Assembly (NCBI GenBank): GCA_963703045.1
Contig: OY969782.1
Coordinates: 2,170,001-2,234,000, forward strand
Length of the DNA: 64,000 nucleotides
Reading direction: 5' to 3'
Source: Miltoncostaea sp963703045
Lineage (GTDB): Bacteria > Actinomycetota > Thermoleophilia > Miltoncostaeales > Miltoncostaeaceae
The notes below the pieces were generated by a model. The model was given only the letters and a program-made list of their open reading frames with translations, ran no database searches and was not told the origin of the DNA. This document shows positions 44,099 through 52,561 of this stretch, piece by piece (the first letter of the stretch is position 1; every line of letters begins with the position of its first letter). The translations under genes were made by a program, and so were the position numbers.

Positions 44099-46480
44099 CT
44101 AGGCCTCGAGGGCCACGTCGAGCACCTGCTCGATGCGGTCGGCGAGGGTGATGCGCATCTCGTCGGCCAGCCCCTCGGGCAGGTCGGCGAGGGAGTCCTC
44201 GTTGAGGCGCGGCAGGATCACGCCGCCGATGCCCGCGCGGCGGGCGGCGAGCACCTTCTCCTTGACCCCGCCGATCGGAAGCACCTGCCCGGTCAGGGTG
44301 ATCTCGCCGGTCATGGCGACATCACCGCTGACGGGACGCCCCGAGAGGGCCGACACGAGCGCCGTCGCCATCGTGACGCCGGCCGATGGGCCGTCCTTCG
44401 GCACGGCGCCGGCCGGCACGTGCAGGTGGATGTCGTGGCGCGCGAACCAGTCGTCGGTGAGCCCGAGTCCGAGCGCTCCGGCGCGGGCGCGCACGTACGA
44501 CAGGGCGGCCTGGGCCGACTCCTTCATCACGTCGCCGAGCTGCCCGGTCACGGTCAGGCGTCCCGACCCGGGCATCGTGATCGCCTCGACGAAGAGGATC
44601 TCGCCGCCCGCCCCGGTCACGGCCAGGCCGGTCGCGACGCCGGGCTCGCGGGTGCGCCGCCGCACCTCGTTGTGGATCCGCTCCGGGCCGAGGATCTCGC
44701 GCACCACGGCCTGCCCGGCCGACAGGCGCGACCCGTCGCCCTCGGCGACGCGGCGCGCGACCCGCCGCGCGATCGCGGCGAGGCGCCGCTCGAGCTGGCG
44801 CACGCCCGCCTCGCGGGTGTACTCGCCGATCACGGTCCGCAGGCCCGGGTCGGTCACCCGCAGCAGCCCCTTCGGCAGCCCGGCCGCCGCGATCTGGCGC
44901 GGCAGGAGGTAGCGCCGGGCGATGTGGAGCTTCTCCTCCTCGGTGTAGCCCGAGAGGCGGATCACCTCCATGCGGTCGAGCAGAGGACCGGGGATCGTCT
45001 CGAGCACGTTCGCGGTGCAGAGGAAGAGCACCCGCGAGAGGTCGAGCGGCAGGTCGAGGTAGTGGTCGCGGAAGGTCCCGTTCTGGGCCGGGTCGAGCAC
45101 CTCGAGCATCGCCGACGCCGGGTCGCCGCGCACGTCGGAGCCCATCTTGTCGATCTCGTCGACCATCAGCACCGGGTTCATCGCCCCCGCGTCGCGGATG
45201 GCCCGGACGATCGTGCCGGGCATCGCGCCGACGTAGGTGCGCCGGTGGCCGCGGATCTCGCTCTCGTCGCGCACGCCGCCCACCGAGATGCGGGCGAAGC
45301 GCCGCCCGAGGGCGCGGGCGATCGACTGGCCGAGCGAGGTCTTGCCGACCCCGGGCGGGCCGACGAAGCAGAGGATCGGGCCGGGGGCGTCCGGCTTGAG
45401 GCGCGCCACGGCGAGCTGCTCGACGATGCGGTCCTTCACCGTCGCGATGTCGTAGTGGTCCTCGTCGAGCACCTCGCGGGCGCGCACCAGATCGAGGTCG
45501 TCCTCGGTGGAGGTGCCCCACGGCACGGCGAGGATCCAGTCGATGTAGGTGCGGATCACCCCGTGCTCGGCACCCTCGGCGGGCAGGCGCTCGAGCCGGC
45601 CCAGCTCGCGCTCGGCGGCGACGCGCACCTGCTCGGGCGGCGCGGCCTCGGCCAGGCGCTCGCGCAGCTCCGCGATCTCGCGGCCCGGGTCGTCGCCCTC
45701 GCCGAGCTCCTCGCGGATCGCCGCGAGCTGGCGGCGCAGGAAGAACTCGCGCTGGCCCTTCTCGAGGTCGGTCTCGACGTCGCTCTGGATCTTGGCGCCC
45801 ATCTCGAGCAGCTCGAGCTCGCGCGCGCAGAGCTCGGTGAGGCGGCGCAGGCGGGCGGCGAGGTCGACCTCCTCGAGCAGCGCCTGGCGCTCCTCGAGGG
45901 TCAGCCGGATCGACGACGAGATCAGGTACGAGAGGGCCGTCGGGTCCTCGAGGTTCGCGACCGCGATGCCGAGCTCGTCGGGCAGGTGGGGGACGAGCGC
46001 GATCATCCGGGTGAAGACGCCCTGCAGGTTGCGGGCGAGGGCCTCGACCTCGGTCGTGCGCTCGGCCTGGTCGGGGACCTCCTCGACGTGGGCCTCGAGG
46101 AAGGGCTCGGTGCGGACGTAGCCGCCGATCCGCACCCGCCGCAGGCCCTGGGCGAGGATGCGGACGGTGCCGTCGGGCACGCGCACCATGCGCTGCACGA
46201 CCGCGGCGACGCCGATCGAGTGCAGCTGGTCGGGGGGCGGCTCCGTGACGGCCGGGTCGCGGCTGGCGACCAGCACGACCATGCGCTCGGACCGGTTCAG
46301 CACCTCGTCGACGAGGCGGATCGAGCGCGGCTCGCCGATGGCGAGAGGGGCCACCGCCTCGGGGAAGATCACGGTCTCCTTCAGCGGCAGCACCGGCAGC
46401 ACCGACGGGATGGAGGTCTCGTCCGAGTCCGGGGCCTCCCCGGCGATCACGACCTCGATCGGGACGTCCTCGTCGGCCAT
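44099..46480 (-). CDS. lon: ATP-dependent protease Lon
   Basis: 793 residues. N-terminal substrate domain (LPVLPLKETVIFPEAVAPL), AAA+ domain with Walker A FVGPPGVGKTSLGQSIARALGR (about 370) and Walker B MVDEIDKMG, and the protease domain with catalytic Ser in KDGPSAGVTMATALVS (about 698) and Lys in PIGGVKEKVLAARRAG (about 741). Complete; degrades misfolded and regulatory proteins. ATG 46480 overlaps the TGA of hsp20 (TGATG), so it is translated from the hsp20-lon mRNA. Frame-to-frame continuity upstream is coincidental. Confidence 0.97.
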   Translation of the reverse strand: MADEDVPIEVVIAGEAPDSDETSIPSVLPVLPLKETVIFPEAVAPLAIGEPRSIRLVDEVLNRSERMVVLVASRDPAVTEPPPDQLHSIGVAAVVQRMVRVPDGTVRILAQGLRRVRIGGYVRTEPFLEAHVEEVPDQAERTTEVEALARNLQGVFTRMIALVPHLPDELGIAVANLEDPTALSYLISSSIRLTLEERQALLEEVDLAARLRRLTELCARELELLEMGAKIQSDVETDLEKGQREFFLRRQLAAIREELGEGDDPGREIAELRERLAEAAPPEQVRVAAERELGRLERLPAEGAEHGVIRTYIDWILAVPWGTSTEDDLDLVRAREVLDEDHYDIATVKDRIVEQLAVARLKPDAPGPILCFVGPPGVGKTSLGQSIARALGRRFARISVGGVRDESEIRGHRRTYVGAMPGTIVRAIRDAGAMNPVLMVDEIDKMGSDVRGDPASAMLEVLDPAQNGTFRDHYLDLPLDLSRVLFLCTANVLETIPGPLLDRMEVIRLSGYTEEEKLHIARRYLLPRQIAAAGLPKGLLRVTDPGLRTVIGEYTREAGVRQLERRLAAIARRVARRVAEGDGSRLSAGQAVVREILGPERIHNEVRRRTREPGVATGLAVTGAGGEILFVEAITMPGSGRLTVTGQLGDVMKESAQAALSYVRARAGALGLGLTDDWFARHDIHLHVPAGAVPKDGPSAGVTMATALVSALSGRPVSGDVAMTGEITLTGQVLPIGGVKEKVLAARRAGIGGVILPRLNEDSLADLPEGLADEMRITLADRIEQVLDVALEA

Positions 46481-46893
46481 CAGCGGGCGTCGCGGATGTC
46501 GATGCGCACCCGGCGCAGCGGCGGGGCGGGCGCGAGGGGCAGCACGATGCGCAGCAGGCCGTTCTCGTAGGAGGCCGCGGCCGCCGACGCGTCGACCGTC
46601 ACCCCGAGGCGCAGACGGCGCTCGAAGGGCCCCCAGGCGATCTCGGCGTGCTGGTAGGCGCGCCGGCCCTCGCCGGTGCGGCGGCGCTCGCCGCGGATCA
46701 CGAGCACGTCGTCGGCCAGCCCGATGTCGACGGCGGCGGGGTTGACGCCGGCCAGGTCGAGCTCGACCGTCAGCGACGGCGGCGGGCCGTCGGTCAGGTA
46801 GACGTCGACCGGCGCGCGCGCCTCGTTCGAGGCGCCGTGCCGGCCACCCGGGAAGAGGTCGGCGAGGAATCGATCGACGTCGTCGCGGTACAC
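46480..46893 (-). CDS. Hsp20/alpha-crystallin small heat-shock protein
   Basis: 137 residues. Alpha-crystallin domain (about 28-125): VDVYLTDGPPPSLTVELDLAGVNPAAVDIGLADDVLVIRGERR, then the conserved A-x-x-x-G-x-L motif near the end (YENGLLRIVLPL), and a short IxI/V-like tail (VRIDI). It holds unfolding proteins for refolding. GTG 46893 lies 7 nt after a TACCAT box. Overlaps lon by one base, placing chaperone and protease together. No HAIR (HspR) or CIRCE box is visible upstream. Confidence 0.92.
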   Translation of the reverse strand: MYRDDVDRFLADLFPGGRHGASNEARAPVDVYLTDGPPPSLTVELDLAGVNPAAVDIGLADDVLVIRGERRRTGEGRRAYQHAEIAWGPFERRLRLGVTVDASAAAASYENGLLRIVLPLAPAPPLRRVRIDIRDAR

Positions 46894-46900
46894 GCGGCTG

Positions 46901-46906
46901 ATGGTA
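46901..46906 (-). promoter_or_regulatory. TACCAT -10 box, leaderless start for hsp20-lon
   Basis: Minus-strand TACCAT, 7 nt, then GTG 46893; no ribosome binding site. Confidence 0.5.
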
Positions 46907-46972
46907 CCCCGGCGTCCCCGCCGGCAACGCGTGACGGCTCCCGCCCCGCGTCGGCGCCCCGCCCCGTCTCCC

Positions 46973-48455
46973 CTAGAGCTCGCCCGCGTCGAGCAGCGCC
47001 AGCACCTCGCGGGCCCGCGCGCGCACCTCCGGGAGGTCGGCGAGGCGCTCCAGCCCGCGCACCTGCCGCGAGATGCGCGGGTTCCGCGCGAAGCGCTCCT
47101 CGTGCCGGGCGAGGAAGTCCCAGTAGAGGGTCGTGAAGGGGCACGCGTCCTCGCCCGTCCGCCGCTTCGGGTCGAAGCGACAGCCCCCGCAGTGGTCGCT
47201 CATGCGGTCGATGTAGGCGCCGCCCGCCGCGTAGGGCTTGGTCATCATGCGCCCGCCGTCGGCGTGGAGCGCCATGCCCACCACGTTCGGCAGCATCACC
47301 CACTCGGCGCCGTCGATGAACGCGCCCCACATCCAGTCCACCATCTCGGACGGCCGCACCGCGCTCAGCATCGCGAGGTTGCCGAGCACCATCAGCCGCT
47401 GGATGTGGTGCGCGTAGGCGTGCTCCTCCACCCCGCGCAGCGCGGCGGCGACGCAGCGCATCGCGGTGCCCGACCCGGTGAAGGCGGGCGGCAGCGGCCG
47501 GTGCGCGCCGAGGGCGTTCGCCCGCCGCAGCCGGGGCGCCTCGCGCCAGTAGACGCCCCAGACGTACTCGCGCCAGCCGATCACCTGGCGGATGAACCCC
47601 TCGGCGGACGCGAGCGGGACGTCGCCGGCGCGGTAGGCCGCCTCGGCCGCGTCGGCCACCTCGCGGGGGTGCAGCATGCCGAGGTTCATGTAGGGCGAGA
47701 GCAGCGAGTGCGCGAGGTGCCACTCGCCCTCGAGCATGGCGTCCTGGTGGGCGCCGAAGCGGGGCAGGCCCTCGGCGACGAAGGCCCGCAGCCGTGCGAG
47801 CGCGCCGCGCCGGGTGAGTCGCCCAGGTGCCGTCGGGCGGGGCGCCGAAGCCGTCGTCGGCGGACGGGCCGTCCCCGCGCGAGCGCACGGGCCGCGGCCA
47901 CGACCGCCCGTCGCGCGGCGGCGGCTCGCGGTTCTCGGCATCGAGGTTCCAGCGTCCGCCCTCGGGCTCGTCGCCGTCCATCAGGTACCCGTGGCGGCGG
48001 CGCTGCTCGCGGTAGAAGTCCTCCATCCGCAGACGACCGGATCGCCCGTCCGCCCAGGCGGCGAAGTCCTCGTAGTGGCAGAGGAACTGGTTCGAGCGCA
48101 CCAGCTCCACGCCGAGGCGCTCGAGCATCGCGCGCCCGTCCCACGACATCGGCTCCATCGCGCTGACGGTCGTGCCGGGGTGCGCCCGCCGGTGGGCGGC
48201 GAGGCCGTCGGCGAAGGTCGCCGCCCGCCGCTCGTCGACCGCGAAGCCCTCCGCGCGCAGCTCCGCCGCGAAGGCGGCCATCGCGCCGGCGACCAGGTGC
48301 AGCCGCTGGCGGTGGAAGCGCTTCGAGGCCCGCTTGGCCTGCGCGGTCACCATGAGCACCCGGGTGGTCGACGGGTCGGCGTCGGCCAGGCTCGCGATGC
48401 CCCGGTTGAGCTGGTCGCCGAGCACCCAGACCGTGCGGCCCGGTCCCGCCGCCAT
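46973..48455 (-). pseudogene. Cryptochrome/photolyase-related protein (FeS-BCP type), one frame break
   Basis: About 493 residues when joined. The N-terminal part (ATG 48455; TVWVLGDQLNRGIASL, AMEPMSWDGRAMLERLGVELVRSNQFLCHYEDFAAWA) and the C-terminal part (GALARLRAFVAEGLPRFGAHQDAMLEG, EGFIRQVIGWREYVWGVYW, HHIQRLMVLGNLAML, DHCGGCRFDPKRRTGEDACPF) lie in different frames, joined by a one-base shift near 47818-47832. The final CxxC plus Cys motif fits the [4Fe-4S]-binding bacterial cryptochromes/6-4 photolyases that bind FAD and repair UV damage. All motifs are intact, so a sequencing indel is plausible. ATG overlaps the stop of the 82-residue gene (TGATG). Confidence 0.78.
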
Positions 48456-48703
48456 CAGTCGTCCCAGTCGGCCTCGCCGGCCAGCTCGGCGTACGCGCGC
48501 CACTCGCGGATGACGCGCTTGGCGTCGCGCGCCCGGACCTCGGGGCGGGCGCTCGCGAGCAGCTGCAGCGCGATGCCCTCCTGGCCCCGCCCCGGCGGGG
48601 TGCCGAGCTCGTTGAGGACGGCCCAGACGGTGTCCTCGTCGAGGCCCGGCCGCTCCGACAGGATGTAGTCGGCCGCCTCACCCAGGTCGAGCTCGTCGTC
48701 CAT
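48455..48703 (-). CDS. 82-residue hypothetical protein upstream of the photolyase-like gene
   Basis: 82 residues, acidic: MDDELDLGEAADYILSERPGLDEDTVWAVLNELGTPPG, then LLASARPEVRARDAKRVIREWRAYAEL and a DWDD end. Helical, no signal peptide, no known family. ATG 48703 is 6 nt after a TACCCT box, without a ribosome binding site. Its TGA overlaps the photolyase-like ATG (TGATG), so they share a transcript; the small protein may be functionally linked to that light-responsive gene. Confidence 0.68.
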   Translation of the reverse strand: MDDELDLGEAADYILSERPGLDEDTVWAVLNELGTPPGRGQEGIALQLLASARPEVRARDAKRVIREWRAYAELAGEADWDD

Positions 48704-48709
48704 CCGCCC

Positions 48710-48715
48710 AGGGTA
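48710..48715 (-). promoter_or_regulatory. TACCCT -10 box, leaderless start for the 82-residue gene
   Basis: Minus-strand TACCCT, 6 nt, then ATG 48703; no ribosome binding site. Confidence 0.5.
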
Positions 48716-48721
48716 GCGACC

Positions 48722-48770
48722 CCCCCGGCCAGGCACCCCCCGACGCGCCCGGCGCATCGCCGGCCGGGGG
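48722..48770. terminator. Long-loop hairpin after the acyl-CoA ligase gene
   Basis: CCCCCGGCC (48722-48730) pairs with GGCCGGGGG (48762-48770), 31-nt loop. It follows the stop at 48772 on the minus strand. Possible terminator; long loop lowers confidence. Confidence 0.35.
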
Positions 48771-48771
48771 C

Positions 48772-50409
48772 CTACCGCCCGGGCGGCGGGGGCCCGCTGA
48801 CCGCGCGGTCGTAGGTGTCGGCGGTCAGGCCGGCGTCGCGCAGCTCGACCTTGCGCACCCGTTCGGTCGGGGTCTTCGGCAGGTGGTCCAGCACCCGCAC
48901 GAAGCGCGGGACGGCGAAGTAGGGCATCCGCTCGTCGAGCCACGACAGCAGGGCGGCCAGATCGGGCCGGCACCCCTCGCGGGGCACGAGGCAGACGAGG
49001 ATCTCGTCCTCGGCCGACGCCCCCTCGGACGCGTGCACGCCGACCGCCGCCGCCTCGAGCACGTCGGGATGCGACGCCACGATGCGCTCGACCTCCATCG
49101 ACGACACGTTCTCGCCGCGGCGCCGGATGTAGTCCTTCACGCGGTCGAGGAAGTAGAGGTAGCCCTCCTCGTCGAGCCGGCCGAGGTCGCCGGTGTGCAG
49201 CTTGAGGTTGCGGAAGTCCTCGGCCGTCTTCTCGGGCATGCCGGCGTAGGAGCGCATGACGATGTTCGGCAGCTTCATGTCGACGACGATCTCGCCCGGC
49301 TGCCCCACGGCGACCGGCAGGTCCGACCCCGGATCGACCACGCTCACCTCGAAGCCGGGCGTCGCGACCCCGCAGCTCCCCGGCCGGCCCGGCCTCCCCG
49401 GCGGGTGGTAGGTGACCATCCCGGTCTCGGTGAGGCCGTAGCCCTCGATGAAGCGGACGCCGAAGCGCTCCTCGAAGCGCTCGTAGAGGTCCTTCGGCGC
49501 CGGCATGGCCATGACGCGGGTGACCCGGTGGGCCCGGTCGAGGTCGCTCGGGGGCGTGTTCCATATGAAGTAGTTGATGGCGCTGACCGTGTTGAGGATC
49601 GTGGCCTGCGCGTCGATCACCTGGCTCCAGAACCGCCCCGAGGAGTAGCGCTCGACGAACGCGATGCGGGCCCCGGCGATCATCGCCGGGTACGCCGCGA
49701 GCACCTGGGCGTTCGAGTGGAAGAGCGGCAGGCACGAGAAGAGGGTGTCCTCGCTCGTCACACCGCAGACCTCGATGTAGGTGCGACCCGAGAAGTAGTC
49801 GGAGGCGTGCTGCTTGATCGCGCCCTTCGAGCGGCCGGTCGTGCCCGAGGTGAACATCACGCGCGCGTCGTCGGTCCAGGCCACCTCGACGCCCGGGTCG
49901 TCGGCGGGGGCGTCCATGAGCGCCTCGAAGGTCTCCCAGCGCACCCGCGGGTCGGGGCCGTCGCGCTCGCCGCGCTCGAGCACCACCACGTGCTCGAGGT
50001 CGGGCAGGTCGTCCGCGACCTGGTCCAGCCGGCCGAGGAACGACGCGTCCACCACGAGGAAGCGCGACCGCGGCAGGTTGATCACCCACGAGAGGAAGTC
50101 GCCCCGGTACGCCAGGTTGATCGGGCACTGCACCGCGCCGGCGCGCTGGATGCCGAACCAGGTCGCGATGTTCTCCTCGCAGTTCGGCAGGAGCGTCGAG
50201 ACGGCCTCGCCGGGGCGCAGGCCGCGCGCGATCAGGGCGTTGGCGATGCGGTCCGCGCGCGCGTCCATCTCCCCGTAGCCGATCCACGGCCCGTCGCCGA
50301 CGCGCAGGTAGTCGCGGTCGGGATCCCTCTGGGCGCGGCGCCGCAGGATGGCGGGGAGGACCCAGTCGGCGGGGTCCTCGCGGAGGTACCAGTCGGACCA
50401 TTCGCTCAT
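48772..50409 (-). CDS. AMP-forming acyl-CoA ligase (CaiC-like)
   Basis: 545 residues. ATP-loop MFTSGTTGRSKGAIKQH (about residue 170), A5-type GYGLTETGMVTYHPP, A7 TGDLGRLDEEGYLYFLDRVKDYIRRRGENVSS, and the A10 Lys near LPKTPTERVRKVELRD. These adenylate a carboxylic acid and transfer it to CoA. Similarity of the N-terminal and middle region to crotonobetaine/carnitine-CoA ligases is only suggestive; substrate unknown. ATG 50409 is preferred over an upstream codon at 50430. Single gene; starts divergently from a small gene pair at 50495. Confidence 0.9.
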   Translation of the reverse strand: MSEWSDWYLREDPADWVLPAILRRRAQRDPDRDYLRVGDGPWIGYGEMDARADRIANALIARGLRPGEAVSTLLPNCEENIATWFGIQRAGAVQCPINLAYRGDFLSWVINLPRSRFLVVDASFLGRLDQVADDLPDLEHVVVLERGERDGPDPRVRWETFEALMDAPADDPGVEVAWTDDARVMFTSGTTGRSKGAIKQHASDYFSGRTYIEVCGVTSEDTLFSCLPLFHSNAQVLAAYPAMIAGARIAFVERYSSGRFWSQVIDAQATILNTVSAINYFIWNTPPSDLDRAHRVTRVMAMPAPKDLYERFEERFGVRFIEGYGLTETGMVTYHPPGRPGRPGSCGVATPGFEVSVVDPGSDLPVAVGQPGEIVVDMKLPNIVMRSYAGMPEKTAEDFRNLKLHTGDLGRLDEEGYLYFLDRVKDYIRRRGENVSSMEVERIVASHPDVLEAAAVGVHASEGASAEDEILVCLVPREGCRPDLAALLSWLDERMPYFAVPRFVRVLDHLPKTPTERVRKVELRDAGLTADTYDRAVSGPPPPGR

Positions 50410-50494
50410 CGGGTGCGGAGTAGACCACACCGGCGCGCCCGGGGTGGTGCCCGGGGGTCAAGACCGGGCGGCCGTCGGCCGATCCCCTCCCCAC

Positions 50495-50755
50495 ATGGCG
50501 ATCCACCGCGACGACCCCCGGCTCTCGGCCCGTGCCCGTTCCAACCTCGTGTACGGACTCGACGCGCTCGGCCCCCACACCGAGGCGCCGCTGCGCGTCC
50601 GTGGCCACGCCATCGGACGCGGCAACGACGTCTTCGACGTCGAGGAGGAGTTCGAGCTCGGTCCGCGCGGCCGGCGCTTCCTCATCTCGGTCGACGTCCT
50701 CGCCCGCGAAACGCTGCTGCTCGCCATGGGCGGCGAACCAGGAGCACTGACATGA
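50495..50755 (+). CDS. 86-residue hypothetical protein
   Basis: 86 residues: MAIHRDDPRLSARARSNLVYGLDALGP, then RVRGHAIGRGNDVFDVEEEFELGPRGRRFLISVDVLARETLLLAMGG. Mixed charge, no signal peptide or known domain; predicted alpha/beta. Stop overlaps the ATG of the next small gene (ATGA), so both are translated together. The upstream region has no clear ribosome binding site. Function unknown. Confidence 0.6.
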   Translation: MAIHRDDPRLSARARSNLVYGLDALGPHTEAPLRVRGHAIGRGNDVFDVEEEFELGPRGRRFLISVDVLARETLLLAMGGEPGALT

Positions 50756-51030
50756 GCCCGACGCTCGAACCCATCACCGTCTCCCAGGTGCAGGTGCTCT
50801 GCCAGCGCGTGCGCTCGGCCGGATCGCCGAACGCGAAGGCCCGCCCCCCACTGGCGGCCGAGTACCGGCGCCTGTCGGGCCTGCTCGGGGTCGAGCCCGA
50901 GATCGTCGAGACCGGTCTCGACCTGCAGCGCGCCTCCGCCGGCCTGCTGCGGGCCGCCGCGCACGCCGAGGCCGTGGCCGCCCAGTCGCCCGCCGCGCGC
51001 CTGCGCCGCGCGGGCACCCGCACCCCCTAG
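50752..51030 (+). CDS. 92-residue hypothetical protein
   Basis: 92 residues: MSPTLEPITVSQVQVLCQRVRSAGSP, then LAAEYRRLSGLLGVEPEIVETGLDLQRASAGLLRAAAHAEAVAAQ and an Arg/Ala-rich tail. Helical, no recognised family. ATG overlaps the TGA of the upstream small gene, and a GGAG lies just before. The pair probably encodes two interacting small proteins. A 12-bp hairpin follows the stop. Confidence 0.6.
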   Translation: MSPTLEPITVSQVQVLCQRVRSAGSPNAKARPPLAAEYRRLSGLLGVEPEIVETGLDLQRASAGLLRAAAHAEAVAAQSPAARLRRAGTRTP

Positions 51031-51041
51031 CGCCTCCGGCT

Positions 51042-51069
51042 GCGGGCGCGACGGAGCCGTCGCGCCCGC
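51042..51069. terminator. Perfect 12-bp hairpin between convergent genes
   Basis: GCGGGCGCGACG (51042-51053), loop GAGC, CGTCGCGCCCGC (51058-51069). Lies between the small gene pair and the convergent FAD oxidase gene (51081). Probable bidirectional terminator. Confidence 0.6.
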
Positions 51070-51080
51070 CCGGGACGCCC

Positions 51081-52454
51081 TCACGCCGGCGGGATGTGGT
51101 GCCCGCCCCGGAACATGTCGCCGGGGTCGTAGAGCGCCTTCGTCATCCGCAGCCGCCGCCAGGTCCCCGCGTCGAAGAAGGCGCGGGCGTCGGCCGGCCG
51201 CTCGACGAAGTTCGGGTAGTCCCCGACCCGGTACGGCCGCATGGCGTCCTGCACGCGGTCCAGCGACGCCGCGACGGCCGCCTCGGTGACCTCGTCCTCG
51301 ACCACCCCGAGCGAGAACAGGCTGAAGGTTCCGGGTAGCGTCGCGCGCGCCCCCGCGCCGGGCGCCCGCCGCCCCAGCGCGCCGCCCATGTGGCGCATCT
51401 GCACCATCGCCAGCGACGTGCCGGCGAGCGACCCGGGCCCCGCCGCGTCGAGCAGCGCGTCCATCCCGGCGGCCGGCAGGTCGCCCAGCAGGTGGTGGGC
51501 GCTGCGGTAGGGCAGGGGCTCGGCCGGGTCCTCCATGGCGAGTCCCGCGAGGACGGACGGCGGCCCCGTCGCGAGGGTGTCGATCATCGGCCCCAGGCGG
51601 CGCAGCGGCGACAGCAGGGCGCGGCCCTCGGCCTCGCCGCCGAGATGGGCCGCCATCACGACCGCGATCGAGGCGCCGCGGAACGGGTCGGGCATCTCCG
51701 GCACGTCGGGGAAGTGGAACATCGTGGCCCAGCTCATGAGCTCGTCGGGGAACCCCGGCAGCAGCTCGTTCCAGGTGTGGAACACCTCGCCGGAGCGCTC
51801 GAATGGGAAGAACATGGCGCCGGCGTAGAGCTCCGCGACCGGCTGGACCCGGAACTCGATCGCCGTGACGACCCCGAAGTTGCCGCCGCCGCCGCGCAGG
51901 GCCCAGAAGAGCTCGGGCTCGTGATCGGCGTCGGCGCGCACGAGGTGGCCCTCGGCGGTGACCAGCTCGATCGCCGTGACGCTGTTGGCCTGGAGGCCGT
52001 ACCGGCGGGCCAGCCATCCCATGCCGCCGCCGAGCGAGTAGCCGGCGATGCCGACGTCGGGCGACGAGCCGTGCAGGGCCGCGAGACCGAGGTCCGAGAG
52101 CGCCGGGGCCACGTGCATCCACTTGGCGCCCGAGCCGACCCGCACCCGCCGCGCCATCGCGTCGATCGACACGGAGCGGAGCCCGGAGGTGTGCACGATG
52201 ACATCCCCCGAGAGGTCGCCGAGCTGGGCGGCGCCGTGGCCGGTGGCCTGCGGCGCGATCCGCAGGCCCCGCTCGCGGGCGTACCGGACGGCCACGGCGA
52301 CGTCGCCCTCGTCGGCGGGCAGGACGATCGCCGCGGGGCGCTGGTCGACGAGGAGGTTGAAGGCCTGCCGCGCGGCGTCCCATCCGGGGTCGCCGTCGAC
52401 GACGACCCGGCCGGAGATCCGGTCGGCGAGCGATGTGTCGGTGGTGGTGGGCAT
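51081..52454 (-). CDS. FAD-linked oxidase (berberine-bridge/PCMH family)
   Basis: 457 residues. FAD-binding PCMH domain: RPAAIVLPADEGDVAVAVRYARERGLRIAPQATGHGAAQLG (His available for covalent flavin), SPDVGIAGYSLGGGMGWLARRYGLQANSV, ALRGGGGNFGVVTAIEF, and C-terminal BBE motif (YPNFVERP, then WRRLRMTKALYDPGDMFRGGHHIPP). Catalyses oxidations of alcohols, sugars or natural products; substrate unknown. The commonly seen second flavin Cys is not obvious. ATG 52454 follows AAAGGAG. Adjacent, same-strand LuxR/AAA regulator 107 nt upstream. Confidence 0.9.
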   Translation of the reverse strand: MPTTTDTSLADRISGRVVVDGDPGWDAARQAFNLLVDQRPAAIVLPADEGDVAVAVRYARERGLRIAPQATGHGAAQLGDLSGDVIVHTSGLRSVSIDAMARRVRVGSGAKWMHVAPALSDLGLAALHGSSPDVGIAGYSLGGGMGWLARRYGLQANSVTAIELVTAEGHLVRADADHEPELFWALRGGGGNFGVVTAIEFRVQPVAELYAGAMFFPFERSGEVFHTWNELLPGFPDELMSWATMFHFPDVPEMPDPFRGASIAVVMAAHLGGEAEGRALLSPLRRLGPMIDTLATGPPSVLAGLAMEDPAEPLPYRSAHHLLGDLPAAGMDALLDAAGPGSLAGTSLAMVQMRHMGGALGRRAPGAGARATLPGTFSLFSLGVVEDEVTEAAVAASLDRVQDAMRPYRVGDYPNFVERPADARAFFDAGTWRRLRMTKALYDPGDMFRGGHHIPPA

Positions 52455-52561
52455 CGGGGGGCTCCTTTCGTACGGGGGTGGGACGACCCTCGTCCGATCG
52501 GGGCGCCCCCGCGTCGGGGGCGACCCCAACCGCCGACCCCGAACCTGCGGTCCGGCGCCCC

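Noticed and set aside
46894..46972. Heat-shock control boxes (HAIR or CIRCE) upstream of hsp20
   Set aside because: Looked for the HspR and HrcA inverted repeats and saw neither; only a leaderless -10 box is present.
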